64,000 nucleotides of DNA from Anopheles merus. Its lineage: Eukaryota; Arthropoda; Insecta; Diptera; Culicidae. Of the stretch, positions 46,650 through 59,900 are shown in pieces (the stretch's first letter is position 1; the number at the start of each line of letters is the position of its first letter). The stretch lies in NCBI RefSeq assembly GCF_017562075.2, contig NW_024427662.1, positions 1 through 64,000 on the forward strand. The letters run 5' to 3'. The translations under genes were made by a program, and so were the position numbers. The notes under the pieces were generated by a model. It saw only the letters and a program-made list of their open reading frames with translations, made no database searches and was not told where the DNA came from.

Positions 46650-48424
46650 GTTATTAATTTTGCTAATTTAATAATACTTTCCGCACGCTTTGAATTTTCA
46701 CAATGAAATCATCCGTAACAAATGGAAAAGTGGTGAAGGAGTATAATCCATTCATTCATTTAATTTTCATTCTAGCGACTGAACAGTTTCTGACGGCATT
46801 TTGCTTTGAAAAAAAAAATGCAAAAAGGTACAACATTTGCCATATGAAATAATAAAAGATACTGAATGCATGTCGTTAAGCCAGGTTGTATTATTTCTAA
46901 CTTTTAAAAGCTTTTCACATCATTCAAAGGATTAGCTGCACTATTTGAAAGTTCAACATACGACAGACAATCGCTAGTGTTTGTTTTTTAAGTTGAAGCA
47001 TGCGGCCTGAACTGCTTGCACACGAAAGTGAAGCAAAAACTTTAGCCAAAGGCAAAAGAGCATTCCCATGATTTCCAATTTAACTGCACGAATGCGAACC
47101 AGCAATCGCTTTGCTTGTGTGAAGCATTATGCAGAAACCACAATAAAACTCAGCTGCTAGAATATGCAATTTTCAGTTTTGGAATATTTTCAACACGTTA
47201 ATTATGCATGTTTGCATGGTTGGGCTTTTTGTATGTTATTGCACTAGGTTGTAACAGAGTAGATCGACAAACGGTTAAAAAGACAGAATCAAAAACAGCT
47301 TGTTTTTTGCATTGTTTTATGAATCATCTTAAAGTTGATAGCTGTGTTCAACGGAATATCACATTTATCATTACTAGGTTACTGTAAGTTGTTGATTACG
47401 ATTTTTGTTTGCCAATTTTTAATATCGAAGGTTGGGTAAAATTCGCGGTTTGTATTTATAAGGACCCATCCATGTGCATGTTTTATATCTAATAACTGTT
47501 AAAACAGTTTAATTTAATTTGGTTCTACTTTGTATGCATATATATTTTTTCTTTTGCTTTGAACAATATGCTTTTTCTATAATGTTAAATGCATATATCT
47601 GAACCACTTAACTACAACGTATCGATTAACGTCTTCAAAAAGCAGCCCTGTTATTGAGTCAAAGGAAGCAACACCCACTGTCGTTCCCGGTAGCGCACGC
47701 AAATCAATCACTGTATCCACCGAAAACATTGTCCACTAGCCATCCTCTTGTCAGCTGTAAAAAAACAATCGATTGGTTGTTTTTCCAACGTGTTTCATTA
47801 CGTCAACCATGCCCTCCCAAACATGCAATGAAGACTCTTAGGTTTCCAAGACCCCATAAGGGGTTGATTGATTGTTCCGTGATAGGCCCTAAACACGGTG
47901 AACCATAAAGCTTGTCTTTTTCCACCCGTCTGAAGTTGTTGGCTTCCTAGCACGAGACAAAGGAAGACGCCATGAGTAAGCGAGACACCGACCAAAAGCG
48001 TCGGACGGAAATCAAGCGTCAACAGCCTTACTTACCCCTTCATCGTGAAATGCAACTCACCGCGGGGGTCAGTTGACATTGTTCCGGTTCTTTTAAAATT
48101 TACATAAGAATGACATCGGATCGACACTTCCGGGTCGTTGAACTCCCATTAGTGCCATTTCTAGAAGCATCCGACAACGTTACATGTGTAACGGCCTAAC
48201 TTAAACAAGCAATGGTGTGTATGCAGTGTGTTTAACACAGCGTAGAAGCTGGCAAAAAATACACAGCATAAAATAGCATAACCAGGACGAGAACGCTACT
48301 ACAGCACGCTCATTTGCTTTCAGTAAAAGCATATACACATTTATTCGATGCCCATTTTCCCGCTCAACCGGCCAGCTGGCACTTGTTGTTTTGTGGCGGG
48401 GTCTTTTTTATCAACCTCGCCCTG
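46650..48424. other. Non-coding stretch downstream of the Q-rich gene
   Basis: AT-rich to about 47640, then mixed. Contains the 3' flank of the minus-strand Q-rich gene. No other feature seen. Confidence 0.45.
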
Positions 48425-49561
48425 TTAGTTGTGTCGAAAGGATGTACAGCCAGTACACTTCGGGTTTCTGCATCCGGTCACCGTTGACGGGGTTTGCTGT
48501 TGTTGTACGACCGGCATCGTGCAGTTCGCATCTTTGGTAATAAAATTACCCGTCCAGCGCAATGGGCAGTTAGGTTCCGGCGTTCAAGAAACAAACGTAT
48601 GTGGCAGAGTGTTGGAAGAAATAGAAACGAATAAATCACGGTCAGTAACGTGATTGGCGCGTGGGTCGGTGAGTGGTTGGTGAAACCAGTGGACAAAGTT
48701 TAATTTCGCTTACCGAAGAAATAATGAGCTTCCGTCGTTGAGCCTTCCGGATGATGTGTCGACGGCATATGGATCGGGTAAGAGGCAGTTGGAGCTTCTT
48801 GAAAAGATTGCATTGACTGCGACTGCTGATGTTGCTGTTTGTACGGTTGATGTGTACCAGAGTAGCCGGCAGCGACAGCATTACTTGCCACAAAGTCTGC
48901 CACGGTTGGCTGGTAGTTAGGTCGTTGCTGTACCTGCTGTGCTGCCATCGATGGCTGGTGCTGGGTGTTTTGCAGATATCCTACCGGTGGTTGGGCCGAC
49001 GTCGAAAAGCCGGCCGGTCCGGCTTGGGGAGATGTTTGCTGAACCATAGCCGAACCGACATACATCGGACCGGCGGAATTACCCGCGTTTGGCTGCAGCC
49101 CGGGCTGTTGAGCCATGTACGTAGTGTGCTGCGGTTGTTGGTGCATCGTGCCTGATGGCAACACTATGCACCCCATCGGCTGTTGCTGCGTATGGGGAAG
49201 GTGATGATGTTGTGGTGCTTGCTGATATGAGGCTTGCTGCTGGAACGTTACTGCAGCCGGTTGCATCTGCTGTTGGTGAAAGGCCATCTGCTGCTGCTGC
49301 TGCTGCCCCTGCTGATTATGGTGTCCACGTTGCATCGTAGCACGGCTTGCCGCTAAGAACATAAAAATCAGATATCAACGTACACACTAGCCCCAGTCAT
49401 GTTTCTTTTTGGGGGGACGCCCCAAATCACATCGCAGCTGGTTTGCACCATCGCAAAGTATTCTAAGAGCATGCCTACGGATTCAAATTAATTAACTCAT
49501 CGGTTTACTTACCCTTCGATGGCGGAACTGTCGTCGTGGGCTTTGAGGAATTTTGTTTCAT
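48425..49561 (-). CDS. Glutamine-rich low-complexity protein, three exons
   Basis: Exons 49561-49513, 49352-48714 and 48531-48425 join in phase through donors GTAAGT and GTAAGC and acceptors TGTTCTTAG and TTACCAAAG, giving 264 residues. An in-frame TGA just before the ATG supports the start. The first exon is Ser/Thr/Pro-rich (MKQNSSKPTTTVPPSK). The middle exon is rich in Gln, His, Pro, Ala and Met with poly-Gln runs (CAG/CTG repeats), typical of disordered regions in nuclear or RNP proteins. The last exon ends with a compact Cys motif, TGCRNPKCTGCTSFRHN, reading C-x4-C-x2-C. There is no signal peptide or membrane segment. I do not recognise the family. A regulatory or RNA-granule role is conceivable but is only inference. 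The poly-Gln tract should vary in length between individuals. Confidence 0.82.
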
Positions 49562-50997
49562 GTTTCACGTAAAAAAATTGACAAAAAGATTTGGTGTGTG
49601 TGTGTTCTTTGTGGAACAAAAAAAGAAGGCAAAAACGCTAATGGACCAACGGTGTTCTGGATTTGAAAAGGTTTCGCGAATGCTGGACCAAACGGTTCGA
49701 ACTTTGGAATGGAAATGTTCCCAGCCAGTCGACACTAAGCCTACTATGAATTGATTTCAGCTGTGTCGTAGTACGTTGTTGAACGGATCTACAGTGCACT
49801 GTGTGAAAATGGTTTGCAATGCATGTAGCGAAATAGTTTTTCTTAATGGAAAACAATAGCTTACATTCAGTAGAAGTCATGCTTACGACCTGTTTTATCT
49901 GAAAAATAAATCTAAAAGTTACATTACATGAAACTAATGGAAATGGTAGAAAGATTTTTAAATAGCATAGAATTGAAATCAATGGTTTTTGAACAAGGTC
50001 AGTTCAAATTTTCAATCACTTCAGCAGATTACTCGGTATATGGCTGGCAGATAACACATCCAAATCGCATTTCCGGATTCTGTAAGTGTTGTAACCAGTC
50101 AATGGCATTTTTCTAACTCCCACTAAATACGTTAGCATCGTACAAAACGGTCTACTTATTCAAGATATGGCCCAATACATGCTCTGGTGGTTATGGGTGG
50201 CTGCTCCTAGGCGTATGTCCAATCCACTGGATTGTTGCATTGTCCTGTCATTCCGATCGGGTCAAGAAATAGTGGATTAGTACCGTTGTTGTACTATAAT
50301 AAGAATAAAATTTATTTTTCCAGGTCCTCAGGACCTCATCATACCCAAGTTAGTTCCTTATTGTGAAGTCAAATGGCAACGGGGAAATGATTTAACGCTT
50401 TTGAATAGTTTAATAAAAATCCTTCAGCACCTCCAGCAATAATACGTAGATCTGGTCGAGCCAATTGTCCCAAGTAACCTATTGTCCATCCTATACCGAA
50501 AGTTGATAGTCTTTTTTGTCTGTAGTCTGAAGTTGGCAGATAAGACACTTCACACGACATAACAAATCACTAGAAGCATAACTACTTTTCTCCTCCTTTC
50601 TGCACAAAGGAACAGTTTATTCAACCAACATACTAAAATTCGGTTCCAAGCACACATCATATTCATCTTGTTCCATTTCTCTCGTGCCAGATACGGCCGC
50701 AATCCATGACAGAGTTGTAATTATTAAGACATTTATTTATACGATTTATTTCCGTGACCTAGAGATACAACACAACACACACACACAAACAGCGCTGCAT
50801 TACTGCTGGCTCGGTTTGCTTCCTTCATATCCTATTCAGCTTGTATCTTCTGTGTGCTTAACATGCACCACTCATGTGCAGCAGTATCGCTCGGACGGGT
50901 CGTAGTGTCCCTCCAGCAATGGAAATGATACAACCATTCCCATTGTTTCGTTCCTCAAAACGCTGTATACTAACGCTGGCCTTTCCCATCTTTCCAG
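49562..50997. other. Non-coding stretch between the Q-rich and kinase genes
   Basis: The two genes are divergent, so this may hold promoters for one or both. I looked here for the missing first coding exon of the kinase and did not find one. A possible acceptor (CTCTCGTGCCAG at about 50679-50690) has no convincing exon after it. A GGTCCTCAGGACC palindrome lies near 50324-50336. Confidence 0.4.
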
Positions 50998-53900
50998 CTC
51001 GATGGGGCCACGTACCATGCCAAGCAGGACACATCGGCGGGAGGAGTGGCCCGGAACATCGCCGAAGGGATTTACAAAATTTATGGTAACGTTAATCTGA
51101 TTTCGGCGGTTGGCAACGATCAAGTGAGTAGTGTGAGCGGAGGCAACCACTGGCTAAGCGACACATCCTTTCACACATCCGGCAACAGCGTGTCATCCAA
51201 AGACATCATGCTAAAATAATAAAACTAATTGCTCTTGCCACCCGGACTGTGCTGAAATGGCGTCGCAAGGGGTCACGGGTTTTGTTTTCCACCCTTTCCT
51301 TCGACTGTCGTCTTGAAATCGTTGCTTTTCCAACTTCACAGAATGGGACCTACATTCGTCAGCTGCTGCCAGAACATTGCGCATCATCGATTATCACGCT
51401 TGGCAACTGCCCAACGGCCAGCTTTTCGGTGCTGCTCGATCGGAAGGGAGACTGTCGACTAGTGGTGGGCGATATGGATGCGCACCAAGCGATTACAACG
51501 GACTGGGTAAGTACTTTTCAGGGTCACCCAGTCAGTCAAAACAACAATTTCAACAAATGCACTTCATTCCGACTGGAAATCACTGTTTGCAGAAAAATGC
51601 ATAATTTTACATTCATCATCTTAGGTCAATTAATCTATGCAGAATGTTGACCTATATTGCAAAACATCATTAATCAATCAATCTCGATTGCTTCCTCTTC
51701 AGTTTAATGCATACTTCCAGCAAATCTATTTCGTAAATCAATCAAATTGATTTACACATAACTGCACAGTTGTGAGAGATACAACGAAAGAAACAATAAT
51801 ATAGAAAAAAAATCGATCACATGTGTGTGCATCGTGCAGATTCGTGCATCAAAACCCAAAGGCCTGATGACACTGAACTGTAACTCTCTCAGACGAATGC
51901 ATAAAATATGTAGGTTTGCAATTAATACCTCGTTTCAACATTTACTGGATTTGTTCACGTTTTTTAGAAGCACGGGAAGCAGAAATGTTAAATGCATGAC
52001 AATGAAAATAGCCTTATGTTTAGAACGCGAAAAAAACAATTTGACGTAGATTTATTCTACTGAACTTTTAAATGATAGTTAGAAATTAGATTATTATATG
52101 GAATATCCGGACCTAATTCTACTAAAAAATTTAATAATACATTATTATATATTAGTGTACAACACTTCTATCTTCTACCTCCGCTCATTTGGCTATTTTT
52201 TCCATTTTATACTTATCGGATTGGACGAATCAAGATCAAATCACACAGCCAATTGATCCAACAGTCACCAATTACTGTCATCGATGCTAATGTTAGCGAA
52301 TCTGCAATGGAAACCATCTTCGAAGAATGTCTACGATTCAACAAACCTGGTGAGTATATTATTTTCTACCTGTGTAAATCATTTGAAAAAGATAGAAACA
52401 ATACATTTGTATATATTTCATGTTGCACAAAGCAATTACAATAGAATCCTTTTAGCAAGTCCTCCTCCAAAAATCAATAGTGGAATACATTTCATGAGCA
52501 ATCTTGTACTACTTTTAAATCGAATGCGTGATGGGTAATAGAGGTAGCAATGTGTGATTATGCTTCATTTTTTCTCATATCTTCACCGCAAAACAAGCAA
52601 AACCCCCAACTGATTTACATTTATTTATCAAAGTTTTATTTCGATTACAACAATCACTACTACCCTGCTCTACCGGTCCGGTCCTTTGATATGCTGTTTA
52701 GTTTTACATCGAGCATTTAGTGCACTCTACGTGCAAAGAAAAATCTCAAACTAAACATCACGTAGCAGAAATGTTCATACGCTGCCAACTGAGGATGGAA
52801 TGAGGGCGAATTGTTTTTGTCTTGCTAATCTTAAAGAATTACAGAATTATACAACTAAATATGGACGTCAAAAAGTATATATATTTGAGAATGTTTGCTT
52901 TCGCTGGACCAAAGATGTGTTTGTTAAAATATAACAAATACAAGGGCATATTCGCTTAGAGTTGTGCCCATCTCGTGGGGTAAACACATCTTACTTACGA
53001 GTCTTTATGATTTGGGACGGAAAATGTTAATAAACGACTTAAGAGTAATCCAAAATTCCTAAACGCTATGAACAGATAGATCTGCGGACGGACGGATGTA
53101 CCGAATAGCGACGCATAAAAGCATACAAATAGTTACGATTACAGCTATAAGAGGGTGCGCATTTTTTGCTTCCGCGTTGCATTGCTCCAGGCACTTGTTC
53201 AATGGCAGCGCCTTTCAGTTATGCCAGGAAAAAAGACAATCATTATAAGGCCACGCGTGTTCGATGATGCTTTGAAGTATTCCAATTATTCGGGCACTTG
53301 TTAAGGGAGGTGAGATTACTACGTTGAATACGATTGGTAAAATACATGTGTGCATACGGAAGTGTCACGTTCTGCTCTGCGTACGCTTCCACATTTAAAG
53401 ACATACACTGTACGAACGTTGATATGACGGTTAAGGGTATAGTCCCTTTTGCTGTGCGGTTACCAGAGAGGTAGCATACATATTGGATATGAATGGAATG
53501 GGTAGCGTTCGAGCTTTCTTTTTTAGCTTTCTTCGGCTCACTTAGATATAGCCACCACTGTGCAGACTTCGGCTAGTGTGGTGCGATGGATGGTATCCCG
53601 GTTCGTGCATCTGCATCTGCATGACCAAATTCTTCGCCTCACGTCGCATTTCGTATGACTTGCGTGATTCCTTGTACAGTAGCAGTGCAGCGAGCCCGAG
53701 AATCATAAACGATACTACGGCCAGTTCGTACGACCACGACAGGACATTAAACTTGGGATACATCAACCAATCGCGCCGGTAAGCGTTTCCACCGAAAATG
53801 GCCACGGCTAAGAACATAAAGAATGCTGCAAATGGGAAAAAGAATTTGCTGATTACATCGAACCTTCGTCACACGGAATATATAGCCAGGTAGAAGTTCA

Positions 53901-56900
53901 CTTACAGGAAGATGCTATTCCGGCAAATGAAATGCTGCTTAGTAACCATTCGTAGCGCAGTACAAACTTAAGCGGCCACCTGACAATCTCGCAGGCCATA
54001 ATGATGAGCGAACCGAACGTAAACAGAAAGGAAATCGTTACGAATCCCTGCACCACCATCAACCATCCCGGCAGCAGGTATTCCCTGATGACGTAGTACT
54101 CCTAGACGAAAGTCGAACCGACAAGAGCATAAGCAGATTGTTAATTAACAGCGCGAGACGAGACAAGCGTCATTAGCTTGCTGTATCGTTCTCATTAGAC
54201 GTACCTCGCTGAAGATGTGATGGCACCCGTTGAACTGTTTGGGAAACTGGTAGTACGGATAGGTGAAATCACGGAAACAGTACTCCCACAGGCCCATATT
54301 TTTGAAGCTGCTGAAAGATTCCGGATACGATACGATCCAGTACGGGGAGCAAAAGCTCATCAACAGAAATACGGCCGCGACGTATGACAACACCGCACCA
54401 ATCACCAAAGCATCTGTAGGGGAGCAGAGAACATAGCTCAATATTAGGCGCTGTCCAATAATTCATAAACAACATTATGAAATGTTTGGTAACGTTTTAT
54501 CAGGTGCACTTCATTTGTTTACACTAGCATCAAGGGTTGTGCACGGATGCAATAAGGGCGAGACCCTATAGCCCCCTTTGAATTCCTTTGCATAGGAAAT
54601 GCCAACCAAATTAGCACACTTACTAGATGCTTTCGGGTATTCATTCTTTTCCACCGTCGACGACATCGCAGCAGAAGGCACTAGGATGATAGTGAAACGA
54701 AATTTGATGCAAAAAGCTGGCAAAATTAACTATAATAAAGACTGTACAACAAAACACCATGCAAACACCACGGAACCGCGACCAAGCAGTGTAAGCAGTC
54801 AACAGTGAGCAGCTCCTCCCTTTTTGCGTGAGAAGATTTGCTCACTATCGGTCTGACAACTGTCAGGGGATGAAATGTCACAACAGTAATTGCCATGGCT
54901 GCCAACTTGACGACTGTTGGGGGTGGTAAATTCAAATGTAACGTTGTTAAACAGGCGTGGTCCTCTAGAGCAGTGCTCTCCAACCTTTTTAGGATGGCAG
55001 ACCACTTGGCTTTGAAAATACATTTGCCGTGGCCCACATCTATTGAGGGCAATCATTTTGTAAAATGATTTCTTTTTGCAAAATCTTTTTTCTTTTTGCA
55101 AAATCGATTTTTTTCGCGGACCACTACTGTTAAAGTCACGGACCACAGGTTGGAGACCACCACTAGAGAGTTTTCTTTTGTTTCAGTTTTGTTTTAGTTT
55201 CATGAAACTCCGGCTCGGCATAATGACATTTTTGTTAAATAATTTCATGTATTTTGCCGTATTTTTCAATGTTCTTTCAATTGACAGGAAAAAAAACTGC
55301 ATTTGGTATTTCTTATAAATTTTATTATTCCGTCTTGAATTATTTTATTCGCAGTAAATTTGATTGTTACTTAAAAACCTTCTCTCTACCTTGAACACAT
55401 TACATTTTTTGCTACTTTTCCCCACGCTACCGATCATATTTGATTGTAAAAACATTTACCAAGCTTTGTATATTGCTCATTCTTCTCATCATACCCAATA
55501 TTCTCGTCGTTTTGGAGTGATTCGTTGTTATTCTACAAAATTTGCATTCGTTTATAGAGATTCCAAAGTTTCGCAATGGAATGTTAGAATCAGTGTTAAG
55601 CTCTTGAATTTCTTTTCCTGTACGTGTGAACGTAGGAATGTGGTGTGTTTGCTTTCAATCAAAATATTTGCTTGTTTATCTTATTTAAGGCAACTTTTAC
55701 AAGCAACTTCTGTTGCTGCATTGCTTATGGTGATGCGGTTCTTTTTTATCTACGAATATGGAGTACAATAAAATCTTTCAAATGCAATTCCGCTACAAAC
55801 CTAAAGCACACGCCTTTCGGTTGTAGATTAGTACGTTTATACATTACATAATCATATTCTGTTTTGTATTGGCAACATCTTTCGAGCTTGGAAATAGTCG
55901 AACCGCTAAAACGGAAGTGCAAGTAATACTAAAAATGGACGGATGCTGTTCCGTGGAAACGTAAAATTAAGACATACACTACAAAAATATAGCTTTTTAA
56001 AAACAGTAGAAGACACTTGAATAGCTTCAGCTTGGACGGTACGCTGATTGAGATTGCCTTGCACAACAGACTAATCTTTCCTATAAACTAGGTACGCCGC
56101 TTTTCCCTATAGCTGCTCCTTTTCGCTCACTGCGGACCTACTGAAACGCCATTCGCCCCTTCGTCACGACTCTGGCCGCACGTTCGGCACGATTCAGAGC
56201 TTCCCCGTTGTTAACTGTTGTACTTTGCGATGATGAAGTCGAACTCGATCGATGGGATTATGGGATTATGATTGGTACGCATAGTTTGTGCGTCATACAA
56301 TGTGTTGTGCGCTGGTCGAACGTTTTGCTGCGGTCATAGCGAGATGGGGACACGCGGTTAGTGCGTGCTTGCGCGTGTGTGTGTGTGTGGAGTGTAAGGC
56401 GACTTATGCTTTCGATTCACTGTCCATCTGGAACTGGGTCTGTGATTCCTTCAGCTGTCGCCGCTTGCGTGCCTGCACGTGTGCCTCGGTGAAGAACAGT
56501 GAGGATGCGACGGCACACGCCACCACACCGATACACGCCAGGATGAATGACCAGCCGAACCAATTGTTCGCATGTTCCGGCATCCACTTGTCCTTATTGC
56601 CGAAGCAGGCGAACACGATCACCCCGATGCTGCCGCAGATCGATGCCGCCAGTGTAATGAAGCTGATTGCCTGATTAAGCAAAGTAAAGTCGAACAATAT
56701 ATTAGCATGGGAAGTAATCATTCAAGTCGTAATCATTTCTGTACCTTGATAAGCTTGACAAAGAACTTTTGGTCCGGTCCGGCACACAGGAAGTATAGGA
56801 GCACCAAAACCATCGCCAATATTACACCGATAGCGCAGAGCGTGTAGAAGAATTGGGTGGCCACCATGAACGCTGAAATAGAGTAAATCATACATCACTA

Positions 56901-59900
56901 CTTTTGAGATTTTGTGTGTTTTTCGTGTTAGCATGAATTGGACAAGTAAATCTTTTGCTGTAAATCTTTCATGTCAAGGATGAAAAAACTTGTTTTAGCT
57001 GAAATTTTTTGATGAAAAACACGCACAGGGAATCCTTGAAGAAAACGCGTTAAATCAATTGAAAAAAAATAGTTTTTTTTAATAATACAAGCAATTGTTA
57101 ATTCATTATTTGTAAAAATAATTGAAATGTGAAGCAAACAAAAAAACACCATTTATCAATTTAAATTGAATTATTAAACGTAGGACATCGCGTGTTTCAA
57201 ACGAAAACCTAACGGTTGCATGCAGTTACCACCAACCTTCTTCTCACAAAAGGCAACCAACAAAAAAAAAACCATAACAGAACAATTTTTCTGTGGTTAA
57301 CCATTTTCAGCGGAAGTTTCCACCTTTGAGCCGCACGACCAAACATTTCCATTCATAGCGCCACCTCCAATTCGTAACACGCGCATTAGTTTCGTGACCG
57401 GAGTTGTTCAATTTTACATTCTAACACCCTCGCCACATAGAAGAATAGATGCTCGGCTCGGTGGGTCGTAGCACGTGATTATCCCTCCTCGTCGCTGCAA
57501 TGCGAATTGTTAAATCGCTCCAACATGACTCACTGGATGCACGGTTCTGCCGAGCATCGGCTGCCCGCCAATGTCAACAATTGATCGGTCTATCCACGCG
57601 GAACCGCTACTATTAATTAGTTCAATTAAAGCATCTCCGCTTTCCGCAAACGTCTATCGGGCCGGGTGTTCCTTTTCCTGCTCGTGGTTAAATGGTGACC
57701 TTACTTGCTGTCAGTACACAACTATACTTACGTGGAATAAGAAAGCCGCGTATCTCGTCGTATCCTGTCGTAAACGGATCGTACACCCAACGGCAGCCGA
57801 CGAAAAAGCGACGCTGGTAGTCATCGTTAACGTCTGGCAGCGACCGGAAGCAGTGCGTCCACAGGCCCAACCGGTCCAGCTTGGCGCCGGTAATGCGATA
57901 GTCACTTACCAGCCAGCTCGGCGTGGCAAACGCAACCAGCACCGTCACCAGCGCGATCACGAACACGCCAACGCCACAGTTGCCCGACAGCGAGCGACGC
58001 TTCATCGTAGCTAAATCACTAAATTGTTACGAAAAAGAAGTGCAAAAAACGACGATTAATTTGTCGATCGTAGATAATTCGTACAAGGAAAAAATAAGCC
58101 AATAAAAATGAATGAAAAGCAGAGTTTTAGGCGACGGATGGGTTTTGCAGAAGCAAAGTGGAACATTTTTTAAACTTTTTGACCTAGGCTAGGTGCACAG
58201 GTGTAGGTGCACCCTTGCGCATTTCTCAGTCAACCGTGTCGGCAAAAACAAGTACATAACGCAGAAGAGGAAGTGCATTCTTAATCTAGCCCCCGCTATA
58301 AGACGCCCCTATTTCTATTAGTATGCATTTAAAGTGCTTCAGACATGAATTCTTTCTCTTTGCTTTGCCAACCGAGTGTTTCGTGCAAAAATGTTATCCT
58401 TCTGTCATTATTGGGAACGGTCGTACCCCTAACTTGAACGAAACTTCCCGACCATTACCGTACAGCAGCAGGAGCAACAATCCAACCTGTTGCCTTGCCG
58501 ATCGACGACACGCTAAAGAACTACTTGCTGTGCCCCTGAATTCTCACGAACGTTCCGCCAGCAATAGACGGAGGGTTGAGCATATTAGGTGAAAGTTTTG
58601 CACCAATTGCATTACACTAGGGTGAAGGTAAAGGGTTGATAAGAGAGCAGTGCCAAGCAGTGCTAACAAATGGTATGCAGTTTAATGGTAATCATACGAA
58701 TCCATCTGGGAGACGAAACCGATGTGCGGACAGGGTGGTAGAACAGTAGTGCCCGCTACAACATTACAGGTTGTTTCATGTTTGGTATGTGAAACATTAA
58801 AACTATTTGCATTTATAAGTATATACATTTTAAAGTCGGTAAAATTGTTTGATTAAAAATGTGACACACTCATGGTCACTAAAAGCTCCAGCTCCAGCCG
58901 AAAAGATTATATTAGTGGCTTGTTAACTAGTTGATCATGATCACCATCGTGTTGGTGTGTGAAGAATTTGCTTTGCGCTTTGTTTCAAATGAACAAACAA
59001 CTTCAGTTTCCTCTCCAAAGACAAGGGCTGAAAACTTCACCTTCTAGAAAAATGTCCCTTTTCTCCGCTACCTCAACGCGTATTATGATTATTAACAGCA
59101 AAAAAATGATCGTTCGTCACGAACATCGATGCGGTGTTGTAACGTAACTTCCGCTCCTTTTGAGTTAGAACGTTGTGGCAAAAGCAACCTGCAAGGGAAA
59201 CGCGAAACGAACGCTACAATAGTCGCTAAGCACTGTTTCGCCAGTGTTTGTCGCACGATAAATAAGCACAATTATCTACCCAGGTAATACCTTTGGAAAG
59301 GGAAATTAGCTTCATAACAGGCGTCATTACGCTGTGGCATTATTTTGAAGTGGCACAAATCGTAGATGAAAACTTTAGGTGCAAACATGCGCAGGGAAGC
59401 TAAGAAAGGGGGAAGCTAAGGTTTATAAAAGCAAGCCGGGAAGCATATTACGGGCGGGAGAAGATGAAAAGCTTTGTATGAGGGGCATGCATTTTGACCT
59501 CTGCTACTGTTTGTAGAAAAGTAAAGAAATGCAACATGGAAATGCACAATTGTCTTTGCCAGGGGGGCACCTGACACTACTCACAGCTGGCGGGTTTGAG
59601 ACGGCAAATAGAGGTCCGTTTGTCTATAGGTCTTTTTACACCTTCACCGGGTGTTCCTATTCGGGCGAGCGCACACACTATTAGTTAGCGCTCCGCTGGC
59701 AACTACTACCGCTATCCTTGGGACGACTGAATGCGTTTCTTCGGTGAAACAGTCAAACAAGCTCAGCCCCTTATTTGTTTACATGCGGGCGGCACCTGGT
59801 GTAGACGAGAAGAGGAAGTAAGAATAATGCACCGGGCGATACACACGCGGAGACATCGGAGGAGATCAAACGTATGGATAAGCCAAGGATGTCCTTGTGA

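Noticed and set aside
50684..50760. Possible first exon of the kinase after CTCTCGTGCCAG
   Set aside because: The frame does not encode the expected N-terminal strand with a GG...D motif and soon loses coding character.
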